Assembly: GCA_036244855.1 (NCBI GenBank) | Contig: BQKZ01000696.1 | Coordinates: 1 to 64,000, forward strand | Direction: 5' to 3' | DNA: 64,000 nucleotides | From: Temnopleurus reevesii | Lineage: Eukaryota > Echinodermata > Echinoidea > Temnopleuroida > Temnopleuridae | Part shown: positions 1 through 12,100 of the stretch, one piece after another | How the letters are laid out: every line of letters begins with the position of its first letter | Position numbering within the stretch: position 1 is the stretch's first letter | The notes under the pieces: model-generated | What the model saw: only the letters and a program-made list of their open reading frames with translations | Told to the model about the DNA's origin: nothing | Database searches by the model: none | Made by a program: the position numbers and the translations under genes

Positions 1-389
1 TTGGGTGATGGTACAAAAATCAATGAACATGAAGTATTTCAAAATATTATGGTATACATATATGCTGCCTTTTCCATCCACCACCTTATTAGATTGATGA
101 CTGTGGAAGACTCCTCGCATTTTGAGACAAATTTGTAGCTAAATCAGAGGGAGCATATTTCTCACTGCACAATACGTCAGTGTTTTCCGCAGGTTGCTGT
201 ATGATGGTACCAAACTGTGATCTTTTGCTTTCCACTTTTCTCGGATGGTGGGCGGGGAAAAGACAGCTTCCAACAAGTATACATAACAGCTATTGGAGGA
301 AATGATGGATGATGTGGAAGACAAAAAGGTGGTGTATGCCAAAAGATGCTAGGATTTAAAAAAAAAGATGTCCATTTTTTCCTGCTTAC

Positions 390-3300
390 CTTCAAAGCAT
401 GGTACACAACCTGGGGAGACCTCGGTGATCTCACACTGCTGTTGTCCACATGCTTCAGAATAGCTTCTTTCAGTGTCTTGAAGTTAGTGGGAGGCTCGAT
501 GGTCTGGATCCCGACATACTGCACGCAACTGAATGCATCCATCTGGCATCCATGCTCCTTGAAACGCTCTTGAAGTAGGGTATCTGCTGATTTGGATCCT
601 CTGCTACTATTCTGACGTTGAACTATTATATTTGAAACATAACAAAGAATATACCATTAAAAGATACAAAAGAAACATTGTTAAAATATAATCTTGGAAA
701 TTCAATCACCTATTGCAAAAGTTTAGCCAATATCAATTTGTTACAAGTCTGGAAGTGTTAATTTCAAATTACTTGGCTTAAGCTCAGGCATCTAAAATGC
801 TAAGCTATAACACTTTTTGTTGAACAATCTTATGTGGCTGATATTGATAATCATATCTATTTACAATGGATTTGATTTTGATGGAGAGTATGTTTGATTT
901 GAAAACAACTTGGACCAAAATCATTTAATATATACTATATGTAATTCTATAACAATTACAAATTAGTTCACATACCATTCCATTTGACATAATTTGACAT
1001 AATTTGACATAATTATCAATATAATTATTGTCCATCATTTTTATTATTTCATAAATGTTGAATCATCATCTTTGATATCACAATTATACATGTAATATCA
1101 TTGTTTAATTATCAAATGTAATAAATAAGATAAAAGCACAATTTTTTTTTAAGTATATAAATATAACAAAGTGAATGAAATGACCCAAAAGAATACACCT
1201 GGGGAAACCATTTTCAGCAATAAAGTGAAGGTTTAATTCAAACAATATATAAATATACAGTATTCTGTTAAATTTTATATCAATTGGCCCTGCTTTATAT
1301 GAAAAATGCTGCTTATTTAAGGTTTAAACCATTCTATTTTTACTACTTATTTGTATATGATGTGCTTTTTAAATTGAGATTAGTTAAATAGAGTTTGAAT
1401 TGGGTTCAATATTTCAATATTACCTGCTCCTAGTGGTAATGTATGGGTAGTCTCATGGAAAACAATCACAGCCGGCCCAAGGGTGGACACTGGCCCTTTG
1501 ATGTTGCACTTCTCCAGCGTCGCCTTCAACTCCGGCGTAAAGTGCTTCAGGTAAGCCCGGGAGGCATCCCCGAGAAACTGGAAAAGATCGCGATGCAACC
1601 GATCGGCTCTTGTCCGATACACAACCACATCCGAGATGGCTATCACCTTGAGGAGAAGCCTTGTGCGCTTGTTCTCGTTGGACGACACCCCCAGCAAACC
1701 CTCGGTGTCTATGACGATGATGTTGGTTCTCTCGTCGTAGGCTGCCCAGACGCCGATGGTGCAGGATTCCTGGGTGGGGGAGGTGTGGAAGATCTCCTGC
1801 CCGCTGAAGAAGGTGTGGTTGAGGGTGTGGGATTTGCCGTCTCCTGTGTTCCCGAAGATGGAGATCACTTTGACAGGGGACTTCAACTGGCATTGCAGCT
1901 TCTCCACCAGTTCTTCAGCAGACTTCACCTGGATATAGGATGAAATTATTATTTTTTATTAATAATATTTAATAAATAATTCTAATCATAATTCTCATAA
2001 CAAACTTCTTCTCATAATATGTTTATCAAATCTTCTTGAGAGTTACAAGGGAAAATTGTTTAACCTAACATTCATCAAAAGAATGAAACTTACTTGATAT
2101 AATGTAAAGGTACTTGTCACAATTCTTTACTTATGCGTTATCACTATAGAGCGGAAAACAATTGGATCAAAGTGGGATCATTGGACCATATCTATTGTTC
2201 ATAGCTTTCAGAGTGTTAAAATGTACCAAAAGCAAAGGACTCTGATTCACAATGTACATTATATGTTTGTGCCTTTACAGCCATTTGACTAAATTATATG
2301 TTTACAAAGAATTTATCATCAATTCCATCAAAATGTCAACCAAGTGCCAAAATTAAAAGTTTATAAAGAATATTTACAAACCATATGACCAGAAACTGCA
2401 ACATTTGTATCTTATGAAATCAATCTTGTTTTTACAAATTTTTCAAATTGTAGTTTTCTCTTAAATCTTTTAATTGAGAAACTGGCACACCCCATGAAAA
2501 AATAATAACATTTTATAACAAAGTTTATGACAAAAAAGTTAATTGCAATACACTCTGGGACAAATTATTCAGGTTATTGACCTTTGTTACATTTTTTGCA
2601 ACAATTAACAAAGGGGTACAAGAGCATCATTTTGAAATGAAAAGACTATGAATATGAATTTGTTAATTTTTTTCAAAATTATACATGCACATGTATTAAC
2701 AGTATTTGATTAGATCATAAAAGAGAAACTATAATGTAATCAATTATAATTATATGTAATCGGACAATTACTCAAAAGATTCTGACGTCAATTTTGAATG
2801 CCCAAATTATGCAACATATGAAAGTGTCAATCTGCTGTCTGAAACTTTCACTGAACCGAGCTCATTTGCCAAAACATTCAGGCGATAGTGCGATGAATGA
2901 TATATTTCCTAACAATCATCTTAACTTTTTATATTACCTGAAGCGTCTCTGAATCATCCACCAGGAGGAATCCCTTGGCATGATTGGGATCGACGAGGTC
3001 AATCTCTTCATTGGCAGACACATCCAGGTCGACACGCCCCTTCATTTGAGGTTGTGATGCACTCTTCTTCTGGTGATGCACCCCTTTTTCTCTAGATGAT
3101 GATGATGATGATGATGATGGAACAGCTTTCACACTACCCACCGGTTTCACAATAGCTTCCATCCGTTTCCGGCCTCCGGAACTCTCCAAACTGTGTGAAA
3201 GGGGTTGAGGCGGTGTCCAGTCACCTGAACTTGAATTTGACCTGAAGAATTCAGATTTCTTGGGACTTGGTGAAATATCTTGTTTTGTATTATCCAGATG

Positions 3301-4269
3301 ATGATTTCCACGAGCTCCTGGGGAAGCCCCCGTTGTCATGTTCCCCTCTCTATGACTTTGCACATTGTCTTTCGGCGATCCATGTTTGTTTACATTCCTG
3401 CCACTTCCGGGTTTATTCTGCGGGGCTCGTGTTGTTCTGTGCGTCACCGTCACACCACCTGACGGTCTATTGTTGACATTAGAATCTGGAGATTTCGGAA
3501 TAGCTATTGCACTAGATTGCGCAACAGTGGGCCTTTCCAGGCTCTCAAAGTGTCCCGATAAAAATTCCAAAGATTTTGGGCCACTGCTCTCGCTTTCCAA
3601 AGAGAGAAACTCTTCCCTGTCTATATCGTTATCATCGGGGGTAGATAGCGAAGTCATTTTCCCTGCGTCCGACATCATGGTCAGACTGTGGAAATCCGAA
3701 TCGAGAGTTAGCTCGTCGATTAGGTTGAGCCCAGCAGATGAGGTTGTAATGTCCCCTGTCAGAATTGTTGTCTGTCTTTCCTTGATTTCGCATGGTGTTG
3801 GCTCACTCAGAGAATCAAGAAATGGAGAAATCGGCAGACAGTTTTCAGGCGAAGATTTCAGTGGATTCATGGTCGGGCTTTGTGGCGTTGTTCCACTGCT
3901 CGCGTCCTCGCTTTGTTTTTGTTTTGGTAGAAGAGTGCGGTGGTGGCCAGTCAGCTTCCCTCGATGGTACTCCCTATTGCAATCCCCACAGATCACAGTT
4001 CTGCACTCCAGGCAAGAGAATTCCGCTGGTTTATACGGGCACAGGGCACATTCAACCGCACAGGGGAGTTGCTCAATTTTTCGTCTGATATGATTCGCAA
4101 ATTTTTGCCTCCCTGGTTTGTGGAGGAGGCTTTCGCAATGTTCGCACTGTCTCGTCCCACAGTTCAGACATTCATAGCTCGCTTTCGAGCCGTCGCAGTC
4201 GAATTTCTCTTCACAAATCCTTTTAGATTTGTATTTGATTGGTAAAGAAGGTTTAGATCGGTTTGCCAT
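390..4269 (-). CDS. ZFYVE1: ZFYVE1 (DFCP1) homologue, 5' part, gene continues off the left end
   Basis: Three exons are clear on the minus strand: 4269-2938 (ATG at 4269, 444 codons, phase 0), 1928-1424 (168 codons plus 1 nt) and 598-390 (69 codons after the split Gly). Donors are CAG|GTAATA, GCAG|GTAATA and AAG|GTAAGC. Exon 1 has two B-box-like Cys/His fingers near residues 25-60 and 74-110, then about 300 Ser/Pro-rich residues that the human protein lacks. It ends with FLLVDDSETLQ, resembling human FLLVDENEEIQ. Exon 2 has a P-loop GNTGDGKS (residues 470-477) and DTEGLLG (from 518), the DFCP1 nucleotide-binding module. Exon 3 matches the following helical region (NSSVRSPRSPQVVYHALK). The C-terminal double FYVE region should lie left of the window. 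The family marks PI3P-rich omegasomes on the ER and lipid droplets during autophagy. The acceptor of exon 3 (598) has a weak pyrimidine tract and was chosen by phase. No further exon could be supported in 1-389. Confidence 0.93.
3097..3120 (-). repeat. GAT/ATC triplet run inside ZFYVE1 exon 1
   Basis: A short run of GAT triplets on the plus strand is read as about eight consecutive Ser codons on the coding strand, near residue 385 of the ZFYVE1 homologue. It lies in the low-complexity linker between the zinc fingers and the P-loop domain. Such runs often vary in length between alleles. Confidence 0.8.
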
Positions 4270-5365
4270 CTCGAACTGAGAGGGGTATGATGACGGGATA
4301 CATGATTTGCGTACTGATCACAACAAAGAAACTATCCCCAATTCTAAACCACTGTAGCCAAATCGTGCAGTGAGCAGAGCGTATATAGTTATACAATAGA
4401 GTGTAAATACATGCAAACTAGCAATACGACAATAGTTTTCGGTCGATGAACGAGAACTGTACGCAGTGTCGATCGGCACGTGCGGTGCGTACGAACATAA
4501 TACACTACATGTATTACCCTATCTTGATGTATATAGTCAAGATATCACTAGTCGATAATACTGCACAAAACGAAACATATAACTACATTAGGATAAAATC
4601 ATAGTCATCTCATTGAAACTGAGTAAGAAATAAATCGGTCCTCAGAAGCAGTATATGGTAAAAGGAACCACAGTGTAATTGGTAATATAATCGTACCTAA
4701 CAAATAAACCCATGCGAAACACATGATTTGGAAATCCTTTGGAAACTAAGTTGATCGAAGCATAAAATGTTCTTCTTCGACATATATGTTTTATTGTGCA
4801 CGGTTGAAATATATTTTAAAAAATTTTCATAATATTAGATAAATATAATAATTCCAAGAGAGGCGATTTATATAGCGCATTAATTAGGTCCACCTTGCGA
4901 TGCTCATAGCGCTTGAACTATGTGAGACGTACAAAAAAAAAGACAACAACAAAGAGATAGTGAAAACATGAAGATAGAAATCAATAAAAACAAAATCTCC
5001 TGTTCATTTTAGTGCTGCACAATACTCTAGAATAATAAAATACTGCAATTCAAATGAAAACAGATGAGCCTTTAGAATAGGATTTGAAGAATTCTATTGA
5101 TGAAAATGGGAACACAGTGCATGATTAATTTTTTTTAGTCGTATGTCATATCAAATGGATGTTTATATCAATTTTATGGGGTAACCTTAATCATTTTCGA
5201 GTTGATATCTGAATAAAGAAAACGATATATTTGCAATACAACTCTGCTTCTTGCGTATATGGGGTTAAAATTATAAGATTGTTTGTGTAATACTTTTTGG
5301 CAATTATTTTTCATTTTTGTCTAGAATATGGAGTTTTGTGACAGCCTTTGAAAGACAGGGGGAGA

Positions 5366-5413
<48 letters not shown>

Positions 5414-6146
5414 GTTTTCTTTATCTCTGAGCTGAGCCTCGTCATAACTGTGTAGACGAGCTCAATTCTAGGACGACTATGTAGCTACCCCTTCCCGTCA
5501 ACAATCAAACGTTTGGCTAATTTGGAAAGTCGAATTAAAGTCTAAATAATATAGTTCACCTTTTTATTTACTGGTTTCCATTGCAAGACTGATATTTGAA
5601 ATTGAGCAAAATGTTAAATAAATAATACAAGTGGTGATGATGATCTTTATGAAATGTTGGACTGTGTTTTTTTTGGGGGGGGGGGTGTTTGGTAGCCTAC
5701 TGTTTGGTGTTTTATTCTGATAATTTTGATAGAAAAATTATGAACAATTTTTGAACCACTTCCGACAATATCAAAGGTCTAGGCATAGATATTTTACTAT
5801 TTTGAAAAAGGAAAATGATGATAACAGCTTATAGTTAACACAAAGTAATCAAAATTGGTTAATGAAAAAGAAATAACACTCAGTTTATTTCTTATCTACT
5901 TTTCGTTTTAGACATCCGCTTCATGCACAAAAAAATAATTTCCTAGGTTCACACGTGCGCAGACGGAAAAGCAATGAGATGTGCATTGAAAGACAGCACA
6001 CTAACTTTTGTGTGTATATTAATATGTGCATTACGCCATTCTTGCTAGCACAATTGACTCGACGCTCGTGTTTTGCTCAGGAAAGGTGACTCGTCTTACT
6101 CTCCTTCAGTATTTATCGTACATCTTGACTGGAAAATCCATCTGCT
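4270..6146. promoter_or_regulatory. Divergent intergenic interval between ZFYVE1 (-) and RTF1 (+)
   Basis: About 1.9 kb separates the two start codons, so both promoters must lie here. I see a palindromic E-box CACGTG at 4477-4482 within a short CpG-richer stretch about 200 bp upstream of the ZFYVE1 ATG. Other contents are a SINE-tail-like fragment (about 4853-4930, with TATATAGCGC and CATAGCGCTTG) and a GA microsatellite. The 100 bp before the RTF1 ATG are pyrimidine-rich. No TATA box can be assigned with confidence. No other gene is seen here. Confidence 0.5.
5361..5409. repeat. (GA)n microsatellite
   Basis: An almost perfect GA dinucleotide run of about 48 bp lies in the ZFYVE1-RTF1 intergenic interval. 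GA tracts near invertebrate promoters can bind GAGA-type factors, but no function can be claimed here. Confidence 0.9.
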
Positions 6147-9100
6147 ATGTCTAAGCGCAAGAAGTTGAGCAGGGCTGTCATCAATTCTGATAGTTCAGCA
6201 TCGGAAAATGAGTCTGATTTGGAAGAGGTAGGTTTCCTCCCATGTTCACTCAGAAACGCGTTTTACACGCACTGCATGGAACAACAAGACTAAACCTATG
6301 AGACTGCCGATACTGACACTGTACTACCCTGATATGAACCACAAGAATCTCCAAAATAGTGGAGGGATCAACTAAGAGAGAGAGAGAGAGGTGCTGCTTG
6401 ACTGTAACTGCACTGAGCTGAGTGTGCATACTGCATAGCCATAGATGTGTTCCTGTGTGCATAATGTAAAATTGCCACTCATATCTGTGCCTATTTACTG
6501 CTTGACTTCCTTAGCATTGTACCCTACATTTACATCCAAGAATTATATTTTTAGTTGTTGTTTTTTTGTCTGATACGATGTTGCCATCGCTGTGTTATTG
6601 TTAAAAATAAAACTTGATTAAATGTTGAGCCTCTGCAATTAAACGTTGGCATTTCCCCATCTCTCGTGATACAATTGAAAAGAAAATTTGCTAGAGAGAC
6701 GTGATGTTCCTCTATTCTGTCTCTCAATAGCATCAAAATTTGTTTTATATTAAAGGGAAACCAACCCCTGGGATTATCATGCTCTCATTCAATGAAACAA
6801 AATCAGATGAACAAACTGTGAAAATTTGAGCAAAATCGGACAACCCATTTAAAAGTTATGACTTTTCGAAGTCACAGAGATATGACGATCCCTACCGCTC
6901 ATGGGGATCCGTGCAATCGGCAAATTCGACGGAATCCGTGACGTCATGTCGGACAACTCCTCACACTGTGTACAATTTTTCACATTTCTCCTTTTTTTCA
7001 GAAAAGTCAACAAAATGCCAATTTTCGGTTGGGGTATAGCATTTGTGTATTGATTCTAGATGTATTTTGAGAAGAATTATGTTGCAACCTTACTCTAAAT
7101 TTGTACATTAATCCATTTAAAACAATTCTATGTACAAAGTAAATGAAGAGTTGTCCGACATGACGTCACGGCTTCCGTCAAATTTGCCGATCGCATGGAT
7201 CCCCATCAGTCATCAGTGATAGGGATCGTCATATTTCAGTGACTTTGAAAATTCATAACTTTTGAACGGGTTGTCAGATTTTGCTCAAATTTTCACAGTT
7301 TGTTCGTCTGATTTTTCTCCATTCAATGAGAGCACGATAATTCAAAAGGCTGGTTCCCCTTTAATCATTTTCCTAGCCTTAGGCATATTTTTATGTTGAA
7401 TTCTGTAAGTCAATCTAGGATGGTTATAGATTTGAAACATTTAATCAACATGTAGGCAAGCTTATATTTCAAAACTTTAACATTGTCGCTCTCATCAAAT
7501 GAGAATTCCTATAGATAGTATGACCTATAGGATTACTTCCAAAACATTTTCTGTTGAAATGAAATGAGATTTCTGTACCAGTTTTAAGCTTTAAACAGTT
7601 GTCAAGAAATGTTCAACTGCTTGCGAAATAGCCATGATAATTTTCAAGATATTGCCATTATGAAGAGTTTGATTTCCATCAATGGTACATGTATGTCATA
7701 AATAGATATCTTTGAAGATGAATATTGAGTGTGTGTATGCCAAAATAATAAAATGAAAAACCTTTAAAAGTTATGCAAATTTATGCAAGCTTTAGCAATA
7801 ATTGCAATTTGAGGATTTTATTTGTGCATCAATGTTTTCTCTTTCCAGGAACTGTTAACTTTGGCTAAAAGGAAAAAGCTTGAACCTGAGCCAGCCAAGG
7901 ACTCCACATCACAGAAGAGCAACTCAGAGTCTGAGACATCAGAGAGTGATGATGATGTAAGTATATAATAGTCTTCAACTTTATTAAAAATAAAGACTTT
8001 TTATATTTCCATATGTACACGTAAATGGACATCTGATTTTAAAGGATATGATCCTATTAATGTTTTAGTTTCTCTTTCTTATCTTTGCCTAAAATGTTTT
8101 TCTTTAAGTTAGTTTTGAAATTGATAAATAAAAAAAATACCCAACATACTCATTCTTAGATTTTGAAAGTGTAACAAGTCTGTTATTGTGGAAGCCATGA
8201 CGTGTTTACTGTACATTATCTGAAACATGCTGCTAAACTTTGTTCACAGGAGTCTTTCAATGATACAATAGTTTGAATTTTGCAGAGTAATGCTTATTTT
8301 TGTTTGTTTGAGGGCAACAGAGTGGCATAACTGAAGAAAATCAGTTTATCTTTCCATATGATATATAATTGCATTTAGAATCAAGCAACTTGATGTCCAG
8401 ATCCTTATTGTTGGCAACGCTATTGCCAATATCATCATGCAAGTGAATATTTTTTTCTAGTAACTCATTTATTTCTGTCAATTCATTTTTATAATTTCTC
8501 ATAGGTTATTGCTTGCATATTTGCAATATTAATTAAATTGTACCTGGGAGTGTTGCTTTAAGTTTTTCTAATTTTACAAATCAATATATTTAAAAAATTG
8601 ATCAACATTATAGAGATCATGTTAGAATTATCCTAATCACTGACAAACTTCCTAATTGATTGAATGAGATGTTTTCAACAATATCATTTTTTATTTCTAG
8701 TGGACACTTGGTCCAAACAAGAAGAAATCGCGGATTAAGAAGAATCCTAAGAAGAGGGTCACCAGGTCAGCCTCGGATGGGTCAGGGGTCATCAGTGACT
8801 CAGACAAATCCTCCCTCGAAGAAGGTGCGTAGCCAAATGTACTCTTTATATCATTTCAATTGTTCGTTAGGCGGGTTCACCAATTAGATGCATATTTTAA
8901 GCTTTGTTTATACACAAAGGCTTTCTTGACAACCAGAAAGCTTGCAAAATAGATTCAAAATAATTTGCGTTAACAGATATCTCTTAACTACATTCATTTA
9001 TAAAAAAACCATCATAAATTTGAATCTAGTAAGTAAATAATAAATTGTTCTATTCAGGTGTTTTCGATTGATTAGTATCTTACCTGTACATGTATGTTTG

Positions 9101-12100
9101 ATTCATACTTGTAAACAATTTATTCACAATGAAATGGATTCACCAGCAACAGCCTGATAAGAATGACAGTATGTTATTTTAACTTTTTAAGATGTTGTAT
9201 TTTGGATTGTAACTAACTTATCCTTGCATACAGGTAAATTTTATTAGATGTGGAAGATATGATTAATATGCATGGATTTATAGAGCGCAATTACTGTACT
9301 AAATATATTCAGCTGCGCCAAGTATGTCTTAATGCCAAATTGTACAAAGAAGTTTTTTAAGAGAAAAGATATGTTTTTAAATTGGACTTGAAGGTATTTA
9401 GGGATTGAGAGTTTCTGATGTGGATTGGCAAGCTGTTCAAAAGTTTTGGAGCTGCTATGGCAAAAGCACGGTCTCTCATTGTGAGTTTTGTTTTGTGGTT
9501 AGGAATGTGGAGTATCCGTGTATCTCTAGAGCTGCGCAGGCTGTGACTGTGTGACTGGGCTTTGAATCTGAGAAGTTCTGTGATGACAAATCACTATGCA
9601 TGTTTTTTGGCTGAAATCCTCCAACAAGATTTGTGCAATGGGTCACATATGCGCTCTTTGTTTTTGCTCTAACGTGCATTAGATTGCAAGAAACGAACAC
9701 ATTAACCCTAATATAGCCGGGCTTTTATTTTGGTCTTCTATAGCCGAGGGGGGGTTGATTCAACCCCCCTTTGAGACTCCGGCTGCCGATCGCGCGATCG
9801 CCGCGAAAATTTGCACATACGTCACCTATGGTAAACTCTACCTAATTGTAACAAAAAATTCGTAAATTTTCATTTTTTTCAATTAATTATGCTAATTTAT
9901 GCATGAAATCATTGTTTGGCTCTAAAGTAGAAAATAAAGCTCCTAGAATCATAATTTTCGGTGTAAATATTCTCTGTAGCATTCTTATTAATGTTCTTGA
10001 AAAAAGAATCCGATACCATCATTAATTTCTTATGTATTTCTTTGTTTTGTGAATTTCTTATGTATTTCTTTGTTTTTNNNNNNNNNNNNNNNNNNNNNNN
10101 NNNNNNNNNNNNNNNNNNNNNNNNNNNNNNNNNNNNNNNNNNNNNNNNNNNNNNNNNNNNNNNNNNNNNNNNNNNNNNNNNNNNNNNNNNNNNNNNNNNN
10201 NNNNNNNNNNNNNNNNNNNNNNNNNNNNNNNNNNNNNNNNNNNNNNNNNNNNNNNNNNNNNNNNNNNNNNNNNNNNNNNNNNNNNNNNNNNNNNNNNNNN
10301 NNNNNNNNNNNNNNNNNNNNNNNNNNNNNNNNNNNNNNNNNNNNNNNNNNNNNNNNNNNNNNNNNNNNNNNNNNNNNNNNNNNNNNNNNNNNNNNNNNNN
10401 NNNNNNNNNNNNNNNNNNNNNNNNNNNCCCCCCCCGGCCTTTTTAGGGTTAAAGTTAATGAAGTATGTAGGGCTTTCAAATGGGGTGTCAGTAGCACTTG
10501 GCTCGCTCCTCATTCTAGTCACACATGGTAAATATACATTGATTTACCTGTATCACCACTACATGTACATGTACATACCAACCTTTCACCTGTGGATTGT
10601 TCATATTATGACCTCAATATTGAATGTATTTTACAAGTACAACATTTTAGAAATAGCAAATAAATATGAATTGAATGAATTTTGTGTTGGGTAGATGAAT
10701 AATTGAAATATTTCTTGCCTTATCCCAACATGAATAAACACTGATTGACAGTGCTTTACTGGTTCTTGGTGGTCTAGTGGTGAGACACCTGTCTAGTCAT
10801 CAGGAGATTGTGGGTTCGATTCCTTCCTGAGAATGTCTGTGATTTTTTTTCGCAGCTTCTCGTTAAAGCACTGTCAATCAGTGTTTATTCATGTTGGGAT
10901 AAGGCAAGAATTATTTCAACTATTTATCTACCCAACAAATCATTCAATTGATATTTACGCAGTACCTGCTGCTATAACACGAATAGGCGGGTTTACTTAT
11001 GTATTCAAATGTATGTGCGTTAAACGTAGTTACGTGGTATTCCAAAGACTGGTTGATAACAATAAGACTACAATACTTGGAATCCAGTTTGCATACATTA
11101 CTTCTTGCTATGTCGGGCAAGCCTCGGGCTAGACAGAAAAATCTGACTCTCGGAGGTTTTTTTTAATGATTTCTGACTTTTGGTGGTGCCCCCTCCAGAG
11201 AGTCAGAAAACGCCCCAATTCAGCGTGTAGTGCAGGTTGTTGAAGCCTTAATACACGGCGTCTATGGGAGTTGGGGTGCTGCCGCGCACCCTCCCAAATA
11301 ATCAACATATTTTAGGTCTAGATCATATTTAATTATGTATGAACACGAAGAAAAATATATAATTTTTCAGATTACCTTGAAGGTTTCCAAAAAAAATCCT
11401 TGAAAATCTGTGTTTTCCGCGTGAAAATCAGAGGGTATCACAACAGCTACTCAAAACTCATTGACTTTTACACGTAAGAGCGTCAGCCAATCACAGTCGT
11501 CTTTCTATATATTGAATTGATATTCATAAGGTTAAGGTGACTGCGCTCACTACATCAACATGTACACGACGGCGTGGCGACGAGAAAGTACATCGCTCTC
11601 GTTATTTGCATATAATGAATATTCATAATCGATCGACTTTTTGAGGTCAAAGGTTAATCGTCAGCCAATCAGGGAAAGTCTTTTATTTTAGTTTGATCGG
11701 ACTTGTTTTCAAGACAGCGAGAGCTGAAATCGTGATTTTTACAATTGAAATGGAATAAAAGGTATGTTTTTACATCTTTATATCATTATTGCATTACAAA
11801 TCTTTTTTTTTTAATCGAAAAAAATGCAGGTTTCCACCATTTTTCACGATTTTTATCGTGATTTTTGGTGGGGACAACTATTTGCCGAGGGTATGTTGGG
11901 CTTCATCACAGGCGTCTCTAGCGGCGTTAACGGTCTATTGAAGAAGGATGCGTAGCCAGGCGGAGGCTCAGTGGAGCAAATCCTGATCGAAAAAGACCCG
12001 TTTTATCGGTCTAGCCTCGGGCAAGCTTTGGGGTTGTCAAGAACAACATTTGTGTTAGAGGTATGCATAAAATTTGCATCTATTAGTAAACCCGCCTATT

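Noticed and set aside
177..542. 121-codon minus-strand frame as one unit
   Set aside because: Only its first part belongs to ZFYVE1 exon 3 (to 390); the rest is read-through into the intron, and no convincing next exon was found in 1-389.
9705..9715. CCCTAA-like text as telomeric sequence
   Set aside because: It occurs once per element end and is part of an inverted-repeat transposon seen again at 33057-33656.
9991..10531. Open frames of about 150-160 codons across 9991-10531
   Set aside because: They consist mostly of N; the flanks are repeat sequence.
10768..10830. Functional tRNA gene with a GTC anticodon
   Set aside because: The acceptor stem does not pair, and the sequence recurs at 12120 as a SINE head.
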